A DNA stretch of 64,000 bases from Lachnospira sp900551945 (GTDB lineage: Bacteria; Bacillota; Clostridia; Lachnospirales; Lachnospiraceae): contig DBFCCI010000032.1 in NCBI GenBank assembly GCA_048380335.1, forward strand, positions 31,365 to 95,364, given 5' to 3'. Of the stretch, positions 8,601-17,592 are shown piece by piece. The notes under the pieces were generated by a model. It did not search any database. It saw nothing but the letters and a program-made list of their open reading frames with translations, and had not been told where the DNA came from. How positions within the stretch are numbered: the first letter of the stretch is position 1; each line of letters begins with the position of its first letter. Position numbers and translations under genes: made by a program.

Positions 8601-11333
8601 TGTAAATTCATACTTATCCTTTGCATAAGCATTAATTACAACACTTTCACCCCATCTATAACTATCTTTGGTCTTATTATCTGTAAGACTGTAATGCGCC
8701 GTATAGTCTATACCACTATCACTTGTCAAATCAATTTTATAGGTGGTTCGTGCATAATAATATCTTATTACGTTTGAAGAAATACTTTTTTGTAAATTAA
8801 TTGACTGTGCTGACGGACTTACATATAAGCTTGAACCATAATTCTTTACTGTGCCTGTTACAGTTGCACCAATATTAGCAGTATTTTTTGCAACTTCTTT
8901 TAATGTATATGAACCATCTGCATTTTGTAGATAATGCTCTACTCGGTAACTTACATCAGGTGTTGCTACGGGCGTACTCATCCACTGTGCTACGAATGTG
9001 AATGTATCATTTCCTGTGTAATTAGGGTTGACCCATGCGTTATTCATATTAGAAGCTGCATTTTTTTCATATGTTGCCCAGTTGTTACTGTCTAATGCGT
9101 AAGCGTCGGGATTAGTATTAAAATTATGCCACTGTCCATCTTTACAAAATATCTTACCATCTGACTGCCTTATTACTGCCCAATGACTAAAATTATACCC
9201 TGTCTTTGCAAAGCCTGTACCATCACTTAAGGTAAAGTTATCATACTTATGAATAACTGTTTCTGCTATACTTCCTGTAGCGCCATTACTATTGTAATTG
9301 ATTGTATAATTAGCTTGTACTACTGGAAGAACGAACTCCATAGGGTCATTAGACATCTGTATCTCTGTGGCAGGGTTATATTCATCAACCCAAGTTGTTC
9401 CACTTAAGTAAAAGCCTTCGGAGTTAAGTGTCATTGTGGAATTACTTGCCGTAAAGCTATCCCTGTCTGACATACGGAGAGCATATATAGACTTTCCAAC
9501 ATCACCTTCTGCTCCATATTCTAATGTACAAAAATCTAACTGTTTGAAGTTCATAAAATGTCCCTTCCAGCTTATACTTTCAGGAAGATAATGACCTTGT
9601 GCATATCCTAAATTTGTATAATACTGTTGATTTGAATTATAAAGGTGATTATAAGACCAACCTATCTCAGCTCTATTACTACCTATCTTATATATACCTA
9701 TACTATTTGCATTTACATAATAACCATCTTTTACATTTACATTGTCAAAGTTGATACTAAGACCATAATTGATAGGAAAGTTATTTCTTTCATTTATAAA
9801 TTCAGTATGATATGTATTTTCTAATTCCTTACCATCGGACTGCCTTACCCATCTTGTATGATAAGCCTGTGCTGAAGATACATAAGTATTTATATCCTTT
9901 ATATTAGGTGCGCTCATTGATGAACTTGTATCAGTAAATACATATCTTGTAGAATGTATAATTTTATTATCACTCGCCTGATTTAATGATTGTCCTATAC
10001 TACTATCTCCTCTATTACTAGCCGTATATACATCCTTTAATCCAGATATTGTATATGCTGCACGCATTAAGCCGTCGTTAGAAGTAAGCCAAAATAAGCT
10101 CTCACTACTTGCACATACTGCAAAACCTGAATTGCCTGACAAGGATAATTCTTTATTATTCTGCTCAAATTTATCAATATAATAGTCAATGTAATTTACT
10201 TCTTCTGATGAAATTTCTGTATATTCAGCTTCATTGTCAGATACGGCATTTGAAAACTGTTGTACTGTTACATTGTTATTAATAAAAGGAGCTTTTTCCT
10301 TTAATTCTTCAAGCTCGACTTCCGACAAACTCTTTAAAAAGCCACCTACAATTGATGAGTCAGTTAGACTAAAGTAATTAATAAGCTCATCTTCTGTCTT
10401 ATCACGCCAATCAAAAGTATATACATCATACCCTAAATCATACTCACTTTTTACTTTGGCAACACCGTCTTCATACTCTGTAAGATTTACAAAGCACATA
10501 TCGTTAGAAGTGTCTGAATATTCAGATATAACACTTTCTACGTCTGATATACCATTTTCAAGCATTGTTGCTATTGTAGCACTTATTCGGGCTGTAGCAT
10601 AAGATGTACCATTAAAAGCACTAAAGCTACCATAACTGTATACATCTACTCCACTTCCGTAATCAGAATACCCTGCTAAAGTGTTATCATTTTCAAAAGC
10701 TCCTGCTATGTATACTTTTTTTATATCTGCAAACGGGTTATCTGTAATTTCTGTTTTTGTATTGCTTGCAGAAAATACTATATATACACCGCTATCTGAA
10801 GCTCTACGCACAGACTCCGCAATAGCTGTATAATTATCATTGTTCATGCTTATTGATATGTTAATTACATCTGCGCCATTTTCAACGGCATAATCTATGG
10901 CTTGAGCTACATTTTCTACTTCAATATTGCCATCTTTATCAGCAACTTTTAAAGGAAATAATTTGATATGTTCATCAGTTTCAGATACTATAAGGTTATT
11001 GATAAACTCGCCATGATAGAAGTTGTCAGTCATGTCTTCTTCAGATGTAAAGTTATACCCACCAATAATTCTTTCATCGACTGATGTTTCATTGTCATTA
11101 ATACCCGAATCGACTACGGCTATTGTTACGTCTTTCTTTTCATTTGACAGATGTTGACTGACGTATTTTCCAAGTTCTGTCTGCTTAGTTTTAACACTAG
11201 CTGTATCTTGTGTATAATTGCTATTCTTAATATATAAGAAAGCAATTCCACTAAGCACAAATACGGCAAGCAGTACCATAAGTACTGCCACCGTTATTTT
11301 TTTATTTTTAATAATCTCTTTGAATTTGTCCAA
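5640..11333 (-). CDS. Membrane-anchored subtilase with long repeat stalk
   Basis: A giant surface protein of about 1,897 residues. An N-terminal transmembrane anchor (about 13-36) precedes an S8 subtilisin-type domain. The catalytic triad is Asp75 in VVDSGI, His107 in YHGEF and Ser244 in NGTSYATARIS, with oxyanion Asn191. A linker domain of about 400 residues follows. After it come InlB/Listeria-Bacteroides-like repeats ('GYNFSHW', 'GHTFGGYYTEKDGKG'), MucBP-like units (four copies of 'Y.QNADGSY' or close variants) and three copies of a 'DSYRWGE...KW...FTMP' domain near residues 862, 1022 and 1201. No LPXTG sorting signal was seen. I chose the TTG at 11333, preceded by AAAGGCAGG; another TTG ten codons upstream lacks a ribosome site. 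A surface protease or adhesin is likely. The substrate is unknown. Confidence 0.8.
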   Translation of the reverse strand: MDKFKEIIKNKKITVAVLMVLLAVFVLSGIAFLYIKNSNYTQDTASVKTKQTELGKYVSQHLSNEKKDVTIAVVDSGINDNETSVDERIIGGYNFTSEEDMTDNFYHGEFINNLIVSETDEHIKLFPLKVADKDGNIEVENVAQAIDYAVENGADVINISISMNNDNYTAIAESVRRASDSGVYIVFSASNTKTEITDNPFADIKKVYIAGAFENDNTLAGYSDYGSGVDVYSYGSFSAFNGTSYATARISATIATMLENGISDVESVISEYSDTSNDMCFVNLTEYEDGVAKVKSEYDLGYDVYTFDWRDKTEDELINYFSLTDSSIVGGFLKSLSEVELEELKEKAPFINNNVTVQQFSNAVSDNEAEYTEISSEEVNYIDYYIDKFEQNNKELSLSGNSGFAVCASSESLFWLTSNDGLMRAAYTISGLKDVYTASNRGDSSIGQSLNQASDNKIIHSTRYVFTDTSSSMSAPNIKDINTYVSSAQAYHTRWVRQSDGKELENTYHTEFINERNNFPINYGLSINFDNVNVKDGYYVNANSIGIYKIGSNRAEIGWSYNHLYNSNQQYYTNLGYAQGHYLPESISWKGHFMNFKQLDFCTLEYGAEGDVGKSIYALRMSDRDSFTASNSTMTLNSEGFYLSGTTWVDEYNPATEIQMSNDPMEFVLPVVQANYTINYNSNGATGSIAETVIHKYDNFTLSDGTGFAKTGYNFSHWAVIRQSDGKIFCKDGQWHNFNTNPDAYALDSNNWATYEKNAASNMNNAWVNPNYTGNDTFTFVAQWMSTPVATPDVSYRVEHYLQNADGSYTLKEVAKNTANIGATVTGTVKNYGSSLYVSPSAQSINLQKSISSNVIRYYYARTTYKIDLTSDSGIDYTAHYSLTDNKTKDSYRWGESVVINAYAKDKYEFTKWTGVSDITEKRYAFTMPQSTVKRYANTKQTKETVTIQYYLQNADGSYPTSPNTESSILVDIGKSYTCPIKEDTKATAVNFNKKYYNLPTSKTITVKVGSSNNIVKYYYTRTTFKVNLYNDDGISEVRHFSVTDSAVKDSYRWGEWIRINADVKYGYEWSKWSRTGASDITQKKYEFAMPTSDVYRKANTIELMASYKVKYYWQNADGSYSEKKDLEVNGTARIGSTINAATLVYEQESDSEKLDPTVNKMTQSRYYPTTDKQTMLTQKATITINPDTTKNVVTYYYNRKTYPMKLAYNEGITGITHYSYTDNKTKDSYRWGEKVKLEASVKDGYTFSKWTSNAAHNQAKYTNPYEFTMPVVFVDRIANATPNTIKVTLDNQGGTKADGGLDAYYYMYNTKKTYSNTSEDIYYYNSSTMNENSWITRLKTPTKKGHTFGGYYTEKDGKGTQYVRADGTFTNSLYNTVKSNITLYAKWKKQSYSVTIQHYIMNTSGEYPSSPDSTLTIDNQLYETILNNEDYKESSFLVKNGIEYDKEKTGDTTKVTGNTTIKLYYKRIQHTATFNVAYNGGTWLDNNKADKKVQIYYGAKVALDTYKAMKSNDFSFIGWNKDKNTEQVLEEVNMGTSDITFYAVYKKTLTATFTDSKGTTTRSVDIYNNKTSGIVGVPKIASYTDWADNEVQACDSENNSIDEKENIVSEYKIVGYNSIKEINKDNATNAEIGVNENTIVLTENKAYYAVYSSTVKLSYVLNGGISNDTTKVVTDNVYCNAYNLEEIKGKKLNLAQCIKPEYDENGYIYSYKFVVWAENSIDGGRFSQNSEYILNKNTVMHAIWDEEIQPIEYDISFDGNAGTSVNNIPDTIHTKYDKEITIPEKIPERTAFTFLGWNTRQDGAGTMYQPLDKVKNLTTVRDDTVKMYAQWQKKKIRVVKIASTWYNDTMVRRTENDEDWYNSFGHLTVDEIVAYKDEDCEMIWNIDNQGNITRVK

Positions 11334-11429
11334 TATGGATACCTGCCTTTCTTCTTTATTCAAAGAATATGACAGATAATAGAATACATATTAATATGAT
11401 ATACGAAATATAGATACTATATAAAAATC

Positions 11430-12728
11430 TTAGTCAAAGAAAGTCTTATGTCCCCAACAAATTGTATTGATGAATGAGTTACTTTCCTTATCATAATCTC
11501 CCATTACATCAAAGAAGTACCTACCACCACGTTCGTAGTCCATCTGATAAATGATATCATCTTTACTCTTAACGTATTTACCCCTTGACCATCTATTCAT
11601 ATTGATATCTTTATAAGTTGAATGTTCATCAGGTTCTAAATAATAAGTCTTAGTAATATCTTCTTTAGCTGGAGTGATATAACCTCTATCAGTATCATAT
11701 GCTACACCATCTACGATTACAGTTCCAATGTACTCTGTGTTAAGCTGGCATGAATAAGGAACATATCCATTCCACTCTCCGCCAGAGAATAACCACTTTG
11801 TTCCATCTTCCTTTTCAGCTATTCCTGCAAAGTTTACATCTACTACACCGTTAGTTACTTTCCACCAACCGTAATCGTTTTCTGCCATATAGTTATATGA
11901 TGTATCAACCTTTCCATCTACCATGTATAACCACTGACCGTCTACAAGCTCAAGCTTTCCTGTCTTAGCTTCTTCAGGTGTATTATTGCCTGTATTGCTA
12001 TTATCTGCGTTGTTATTGTTATTACCTGCATTATCTGATGTATTATTATCTACATTAGATACTACATATCCACCTGCTACTTCATATGTTTTACCTGCAT
12101 ATTCATAGCTTCCCGTAAAGCCGAAGTCTACAGTTCCACCTGCTAACTTCCAACTTCCATACTTGTTTGAAGATATACCATTAAAGCCAAAATCTACTGC
12201 TCCGTTAGTTATCTTCCACCAACCGTAATTATTTTCCGCCATGCCATTATATGAGAAGTCAACTGTACCACCGCTTAAGTACCACCAACCATACTCATTT
12301 AACGCCATTCCATTAAAACTAAAGTCAACAGCTCCATTAGTCACATACCACCAGCCGTATTCATTTTCTGCCATGCCTGTATATGTAAAATCAAGACTTC
12401 CATTGTTTACATACCACCAACCATATTGATTAAGTGCAAGTCCTGTGAAACTAAAGTCCACTGTCCCATTAGATACTTTCCACCAACCGAAGTCATTTAA
12501 GGCAAGTCCATCGTAGTTATAGTCAATCTGACCGTTAGAGTCATAGCAATGCCATGTGTCACCATCAAGCTTAAGTGAATAGCCTGTGCTATCTGTGTAA
12601 GCCTGATGTTCAAAGGCATAGGCTGTTACAGTGCTTTCTGTTGCAACCGAGCCTGCCATTACACCTAAGGCTATTAATGTTGCTGCTGTTAAAGTTTTTA
12701 CGGTTTTGAATAAATGTTTTCTTATCAT
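11430..12728 (-). CDS. Secreted GWW-repeat wall-associated protein
   Basis: A 432-residue exported protein. A signal peptide (about 1-37, with a positively charged start and a TAATLIALGVMAGS core) precedes at least eight units of about 23 residues with the consensus 'NGxAxNxYGWWYVxNGxVDFxFxG'. An Asn-rich linker splits the array, and about 110 C-terminal residues form an unrecognised domain. The repeats resemble the choline/glucan-type cell-wall-binding units common in Lachnospiraceae surface proteins, so non-covalent wall attachment is the likely role. The start is the ATG at 12728, six bases after AAGGAG. It lies just upstream of the giant subtilase gene in the same direction, so the two may be partners or substrate and enzyme. 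Confidence 0.75.
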   Translation of the reverse strand: MIRKHLFKTVKTLTAATLIALGVMAGSVATESTVTAYAFEHQAYTDSTGYSLKLDGDTWHCYDSNGQIDYNYDGLALNDFGWWKVSNGTVDFSFTGLALNQYGWWYVNNGSLDFTYTGMAENEYGWWYVTNGAVDFSFNGMALNEYGWWYLSGGTVDFSYNGMAENNYGWWKITNGAVDFGFNGISSNKYGSWKLAGGTVDFGFTGSYEYAGKTYEVAGGYVVSNVDNNTSDNAGNNNNNADNSNTGNNTPEEAKTGKLELVDGQWLYMVDGKVDTSYNYMAENDYGWWKVTNGVVDVNFAGIAEKEDGTKWLFSGGEWNGYVPYSCQLNTEYIGTVIVDGVAYDTDRGYITPAKEDITKTYYLEPDEHSTYKDINMNRWSRGKYVKSKDDIIYQMDYERGGRYFFDVMGDYDKESNSFINTICWGHKTFFD

Positions 12729-13063
12729 AGTTTTCTCCTTACTCTGCACTAATTGTACATAATTTTTAATTTACACGACATTCGCCAACAACGAATATTG
12801 CGATACCTTATGGTTGTTACATTACCTAGTAAAAACAAAGTGGGAAATTTATTTAGACTTTTAAAAATTTTAGAGATAATACACTTTTTTAATTATTGCA
12901 ATAATTTCACACAATTAAATATTATCATATTATATTTTTTTGTCAAATAAATATTATTTTATTGAATATGAAATATAATTAATTATAAAACATATTGCAT
13001 AAAATAAAATAATATAATATTATATGTTAGTTGTTATTATAAAACTTTAATGACAATATATAT
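12729..13063. other. AT-rich intergenic region upstream of the repeat protein
   Basis: About 335 bases between the secreted repeat-protein gene and the tRNA. It must carry the promoter of the former on the minus strand and of the tRNA on the plus strand. I see no clear -35/-10 pair, hairpin or convincing ORF; a 65-codon frame here lacks a ribosome site and has a biased AT-rich composition. Confidence 0.4.
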
Positions 13064-13136
13064 GTACATATAGCTTAGCGGATAAAGCGTTCGCCTCCGG
13101 AGCGAAAGACCATGGGTTCAAATCCCATTATGTACA
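13064..13136 (+). tRNA. tRNA-Arg (anticodon CCG)
   Basis: A 73-base cloverleaf. The acceptor pair GTACATA/TATGTAC is perfect. The D arm is GCTTAGCGGATAAAGC. The anticodon stem TTCGC/GCGAA holds the loop CTCCGGA, giving anticodon CCG. The T arm is ATGGG-TTCAAAT-CCCAT, with discriminator A. CCA is not encoded. It reads CGG arginine codons and stands alone between minus-strand genes. Confidence 0.96.
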
Positions 13137-13204
13137 TTTTTAATTAATAATTATTCGGGAATTTATAAATAACTTAAAACTATAAGATAAGATTAAGATA
13201 TAAA

Positions 13205-14110
13205 TTACATTGTTAGTATTCCATTTTTTCTTTCAAACATATAGACTCTATCTGATAATATTTCATCAACTGATAGATTATCTGTATTTACTTCATTAAT
13301 CATACTCTCCAAATCAGACTTTTTATACCATTCTTTCTTTGGTAAGATTATCACTTCATGTATTGATGATGGAAGTATATACAAATCACTTTTAATTTCA
13401 TTAGCAAACTTATCTAATACATTTTCATATAACATACAAGTTGCCCCATTTAGTCTGCTTTCATTAGTTAATATAAACATATCATTTTGTTTTAGTTCTT
13501 TTAATTCGGTTTGATTAAATTTTAATTTAAAATCGTCTTTAAATTTATCAATAACCATGTCGGTCATTGACTTAATTGAATATTTAAGAAGCTTCGGAGT
13601 GTTTTTTCTTGCTACTTTATAAATATAATCTTGCGTAATTTTCCAAGCCTTTATATGTTCATTGTATATAAGAGATATTACACTCATATCTTCAAATTGC
13701 TCTAATAAACAGTAATACACGACTGCCAAATCTAATATCTTCTTATGTGGTACTTTTTCAAGAAGTTTTTTATTACTCTCATAATTAATTACTTTATAAA
13801 CAATTGTCTTTTTTATATTTTCAAAATCAAGAAAAAATTGAGAGTTGATACTTATTTGTCCTTTGTTATTATTGTAAAACTCGATTATATTATTAGAAAC
13901 ATCTTGTATACTCATACCATTTTCATATTCATTATAGAATGGATTAAGATATATATTCGGCGAAATGTTATCATCATCTCTCATAATTACAATACCGTCC
14001 ATCTCACAGCCATTGTTTTTAATAACATGATTGATAAATAACTTTTCTTCTTTTTCAAGCCTTTTTTCAACTTCAAGCTTGACAGCTTCTACAAATTCAC
14101 AATATTCCAT
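13205..14110 (-). CDS. DUF5688 family protein
   Basis: A 301-residue soluble protein matching the DUF5688 family often seen in Lachnospiraceae. Typical features are an N-terminal 'EFVEAVKLEVEKRL' helix, 'KNNG...GIVI', and a C-terminal half containing 'NGATCMLYENVLDKFA', 'LYILPSSIHEVIILP' and 'MINEVN'. No catalytic motif, signal peptide or membrane segment is visible, and the function is unknown. The ATG follows AAGGAG by five bases. The gene is monocistronic and divergent from the MocR gene across 227 AT-rich bases. In other genomes this family often occurs as scattered paralogues. Confidence 0.75.
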   Translation of the reverse strand: MEYCEFVEAVKLEVEKRLEKEEKLFINHVIKNNGCEMDGIVIMRDDDNISPNIYLNPFYNEYENGMSIQDVSNNIIEFYNNNKGQISINSQFFLDFENIKKTIVYKVINYESNKKLLEKVPHKKILDLAVVYYCLLEQFEDMSVISLIYNEHIKAWKITQDYIYKVARKNTPKLLKYSIKSMTDMVIDKFKDDFKLKFNQTELKELKQNDMFILTNESRLNGATCMLYENVLDKFANEIKSDLYILPSSIHEVIILPKKEWYKKSDLESMINEVNTDNLSVDEILSDRVYMFERKNGILTM

Positions 14111-14337
14111 ATGTTCTCCTTTATATTTTTTTAGTATATTTTATATATTATATTTATTTTTACTATTTGTCAAGTATATTTTTATAATTATAGATATATT
14201 AACAAGTTAATATTTTCATCACTCTAAAAATTCTAATAATAAAGCTTTATACTATAATTTTACATAAAATCGTTGCTATTTATACAACTTTAAATATATA
14301 ATATTAACATTATTTATCAATACGACTGGAGAAATGT

Positions 14338-15750
14338 ATGTTGACTTATTCTTTTGAAAATACAGGCAATGACAGCCTTTATGAATATTTATACAAATGT
14401 ATTAAAAATGATATTTTAAGAAATGAAATTTGCGCCGGTTATAAACTTCCTTCAAAAAGGAGTTTTGCTAAAAACTTAGGTGTAAGCACTATTACTGTTG
14501 AAAACGCATACGCCCAGCTTATCGCTGAAGGGTACATATACTCTGTTCCTAAAAGGGGCTTTTATGTAGCTGATATAGAAAAAAATATTATATCACCTAC
14601 TTCACATATTAAGAATACTCAAGTTACTAATAAAAATTTTACTAAAGATACTACTGTAAAATATAAATATGATTTTACTTCTAATAAGACCTTAACTGGA
14701 AGCTTTCCATTCTATACATGGTCAAAGCTTATGAAAAATGTTATTGCTGATGAAACTTACGACATGACTACACCGTCCGATTCAGCAGGTGTTTATCCTT
14801 TAAGAAAGGCAATAGCTAAGCATTTATATGACTTTCGTGGTATGAATATACTACCTGAGCAAATTATTGTTGGAGCTGGTACAGAATATCTTTATAGTCT
14901 TTTGATTAATCTTTTAGGAAGAAATAATACATTTGCTGTTGAAGACCCCGCCTACAGTAAGATACGTCAGATATACGAGGTTAATAATGTAAACTGTGTA
15001 AGTATTCCTATTGATGATGATGGAGTTGACATTGATTTTCTTAATAATAGTCAAGCTGATGTAATACATATATCACCCTCGCACCACTACCCTACGGGTA
15101 TTGTAACGAGTGTCAGTCGTAGATATGAGCTTTTAAGCTGGGCTTCTAAAAAGGACAGCCGATTTATTATTGAAGACGATTATGACAGTGAATTCAGGCT
15201 TATGGGTAAGCCTATACCATCGCTACAAAGCATTGATGTATCTGATAAAGTTATTTATATGAATACATTTACAAAAAGTCTTACTCCAACTATAAGAATA
15301 AGTTATATGATACTTCCTATGCCATTAATGGAATTGTTTTATAAGAAGCTTTATTTTTACTCTTGTACTGTTTCTAATTTTGAGCAATACACACTTTGTC
15401 GTTTTATTACAGATGGATATTTTGAAAAGCATATAAATCATATGAGAATATTTTATAAGAAGCAACGTGATACTATGATATCTGCTATTGATAGTAGTTC
15501 TCTTTCTAAGAAAGTTACAATTCAAGAAAAAGACGCAGGACTTCACTTTCTTATGGCTTTAAATACTAATCTTAGTGACGATGAGCTTATTAAAAAGGCA
15601 GCCGAGCATAATATTAAGATATCGTGTCTGTCGCAGTATTACTATAATAAGGCTAATGCTGTTAAGCATACACTGATTATGAATTATTCGGCAATAGAAA
15701 CGGAAAAAATATATGAGGCAGTTAATGCGTTGGCGAATATCTTATTATAA
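14338..15750 (+). CDS. MocR/PdxR-type GntR regulator with aminotransferase domain
   Basis: A 470-residue transcription factor. It has an N-terminal GntR winged helix (about 10-75, 'GYKLPSKRSFAKNLGVSTITVENAY') and a fold-type I aminotransferase domain (about 105-470). The PLP-binding lysine is Lys313 in NTFTKSL, with 'EDDYDSEFR' upstream. The family senses PLP or amino-compound ligands and typically regulates B6 or GABA/taurine-type genes. No adjacent target is apparent here, so the regulon is unknown. ATG start six bases after GGAG. It is followed by a long palindrome shared with the convergent pepD gene. Confidence 0.9.
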   Translation: MLTYSFENTGNDSLYEYLYKCIKNDILRNEICAGYKLPSKRSFAKNLGVSTITVENAYAQLIAEGYIYSVPKRGFYVADIEKNIISPTSHIKNTQVTNKNFTKDTTVKYKYDFTSNKTLTGSFPFYTWSKLMKNVIADETYDMTTPSDSAGVYPLRKAIAKHLYDFRGMNILPEQIIVGAGTEYLYSLLINLLGRNNTFAVEDPAYSKIRQIYEVNNVNCVSIPIDDDGVDIDFLNNSQADVIHISPSHHYPTGIVTSVSRRYELLSWASKKDSRFIIEDDYDSEFRLMGKPIPSLQSIDVSDKVIYMNTFTKSLTPTIRISYMILPMPLMELFYKKLYFYSCTVSNFEQYTLCRFITDGYFEKHINHMRIFYKKQRDTMISAIDSSSLSKKVTIQEKDAGLHFLMALNTNLSDDELIKKAAEHNIKISCLSQYYYNKANAVKHTLIMNYSAIETEKIYEAVNALANILL

Positions 15751-15769
15751 TCTATATCATAGTTATTAG

Positions 15770-15873
15770 CACATACAAAAACAGATGTTAAATTTTACAG
15801 TCGATGGATAAAAACTAAGTATTTCTAAGCTTTTACCATATACTCTAAAATTTAACATCTGTTTTTATATGTG
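15770..15873. repeat. MITE-like palindrome between mocR-type gene and pepD
   Basis: A 104-bp imperfect palindrome. ACAGATGTTAAATTTTA and its inverse form the outer arms, and CTAAGTATTTCTAAG sits near the centre. An exact 14-bp direct repeat (TATAATCTATATCA) lies at 15746-15759, including the mocR-type stop codon, and again at 15876-15889. The central CTAAGTATTTCTAAG also occurs in the 242-bp palindrome at 48541. It lies between convergent genes and could act as a bidirectional terminator. Confidence 0.7.
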
Positions 15874-15900
15874 AATATAATCTATATCACTTTATAATAA

Positions 15901-17358
15901 TTATTTTACTTCGTTAATGTTTTCAAGAACTGAAAGTATTAATTTCCAAGTTCTTTCTACTGATGAAATACTTAACTTTTCTTTTGTTGTATGGATATCT
16001 ATTATATCTGGCCCGAATGATATGCAGTCAAGTCCCGGAAGTTTATCGGCTATTATTCCACATTCTACACCTGCGTGAATTGTTTCTACTACTGGCTCTT
16101 TACCATATAACTTAGTATACTGTCTTATCATGTGTTCTCTTAATGGAGAATGTGACTTATATTCCCAAGCTGGATATGGGCCTGTTATCTTGCAGAAACC
16201 TCCTAAAAATTCAATAAAACTTACTACTTTATTGATAAGCCATTCTTTTTCACTTTCAACAGAACTTCTAACTGAGCAGAATATACAAATGCTGTCATCA
16301 GTTGTCTTTACTATACCTATATTGTCCGATGTCTGTACAAGACCAGGTATTTCAAGACTCATTTTTGCTATACCATTAGGAAGCATATTTAAAGCTGTGA
16401 TTACATTTGACAAGCAATCATGTTCAAAACAATCATAATTGTCACTGTTATCTGCAACTGTATAAGTTATATTCATATCTGGGTCAGTGATTTGATATTC
16501 ATTTTTGATTTCTTCTATAATTGAATCTAATGTACTCTTAAATTCTTCTATATCATACTCATCAACTACTAAATTTACTGATGTAAACTTAGCTATTGCA
16601 TTGTCTTTTTCACCACCATTAATATCAATAACTCCAAATTCAAAGCTTTCTCTTAATCTGTTTAATATTCTTCCTGTGAGTATATTTGAATTAGCTCTTT
16701 GACATATAATCTCTACACCTGAATGACCACCTGTAAGTCCTGCGATATTCATTGATACTTTTACTCCATTTGATGGAGATTTTGTCAATGGTAAGTAGCA
16801 CTCAACTACTGCACCGCCTGCACAACCTGCTGTGAATACTCCTTCATCTTCTGAATCAATATTAAGCATAAGGCGTGACTTTAAATCTGATACGTCTATA
16901 ACTGCTGCCCCTAACATTCCAATTTCTTCATTTACAGTAAATATTGCTTCTATTGCTGGGTGTTTAATTGTATCTGATGCCATTATTGCAAGTGCGAAAG
17001 CAACAGCTATACCGTCATCGCCACCAAGTGATGTCTTATCGGCTTTGATAAAGTCGCCATCAACGAAGATATCAAGACCGTCTTTTTCCATATCTTTACT
17101 GCTTGTATCTTCTTTTACGGCTACCATGTCCATGTGACCTTGTAAGATTACACTAGGATAGTTTTCATAGCCTGCACTAGCTTCTTTCCATATAATTACG
17201 TTAAAGCTTTCATCTTGACGATACTTTAGGTTATGCTCTTTTGCAAAATCTACAAGGTAATTGCTTATTTTTTCTACGTTGTTTGAACCATGTGGAATTG
17301 AACATATTTCTTCAAAATATTTAAAAACTTCTGCTGGTTGTAAATTATCTAATTTCAT
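15901..17358 (-). CDS. pepD: M20 family aminoacyl-histidine dipeptidase
   Basis: A 485-residue cytoplasmic metallopeptidase that cleaves Xaa-His and other unspecific dipeptides. Zinc-site motifs are visible: GHMDMV, LGGDDG and the catalytic NEEIGM pair. GGHSG marks the lid/dimerisation domain insert, and a C-terminal 'HAGVECG...FGP...IHTTKE' segment closes the site. Length is standard for PepD (about 485). The ATG at 17358 is preceded by GGAG six bases away; an ATG four codons upstream overlaps that site. It stands alone in its direction, downstream of the spoIIP gene by 230 bases. Confidence 0.93.
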   Translation of the reverse strand: MKLDNLQPAEVFKYFEEICSIPHGSNNVEKISNYLVDFAKEHNLKYRQDESFNVIIWKEASAGYENYPSVILQGHMDMVAVKEDTSSKDMEKDGLDIFVDGDFIKADKTSLGGDDGIAVAFALAIMASDTIKHPAIEAIFTVNEEIGMLGAAVIDVSDLKSRLMLNIDSEDEGVFTAGCAGGAVVECYLPLTKSPSNGVKVSMNIAGLTGGHSGVEIICQRANSNILTGRILNRLRESFEFGVIDINGGEKDNAIAKFTSVNLVVDEYDIEEFKSTLDSIIEEIKNEYQITDPDMNITYTVADNSDNYDCFEHDCLSNVITALNMLPNGIAKMSLEIPGLVQTSDNIGIVKTTDDSICIFCSVRSSVESEKEWLINKVVSFIEFLGGFCKITGPYPAWEYKSHSPLREHMIRQYTKLYGKEPVVETIHAGVECGIIADKLPGLDCISFGPDIIDIHTTKEKLSISSVERTWKLILSVLENINEVK

Positions 17359-17471
17359 AATACACTCCATTCTGTCAATTAAATGACTTTATTATCGTTT
17401 TACTAATTTATAATTTTATTATTTTATTTAAGAAAAGTCAATTGTATAATAGTGAAGATTTAGGTATTGAA

Positions 17472-17521
17472 GATAGTAGGAGTATATATGCAAGCACACA
17501 CCAGAAAAAAGAACAGTAAGT
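17472..17521 (+). repeat. Solo arm of the 155-bp repeat family
   Basis: About 50 bases beginning GATAGTAGGAGTATATA and carrying CACACACCAGAAAA. It matches the CACACACCAG arm of the full elements, but no second arm or central hairpin follows. It lies in the gap between pepD and spoIIP. Confidence 0.7.
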
Positions 17522-17592
17522 TACTAAAAATATTTGTTTATTGGGGGATATTGATGGGTTTTTAATAGGAGTGTTTGGTCGGGTGGGTGGGG

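Noticed and set aside
12753..12950. A 65-codon plus-strand frame upstream of the GWW-repeat gene
   Set aside because: AT-rich sequence, no ribosome site, Ile/Leu/Phe/Asn-biased translation; it is probably promoter sequence of the opposite gene.
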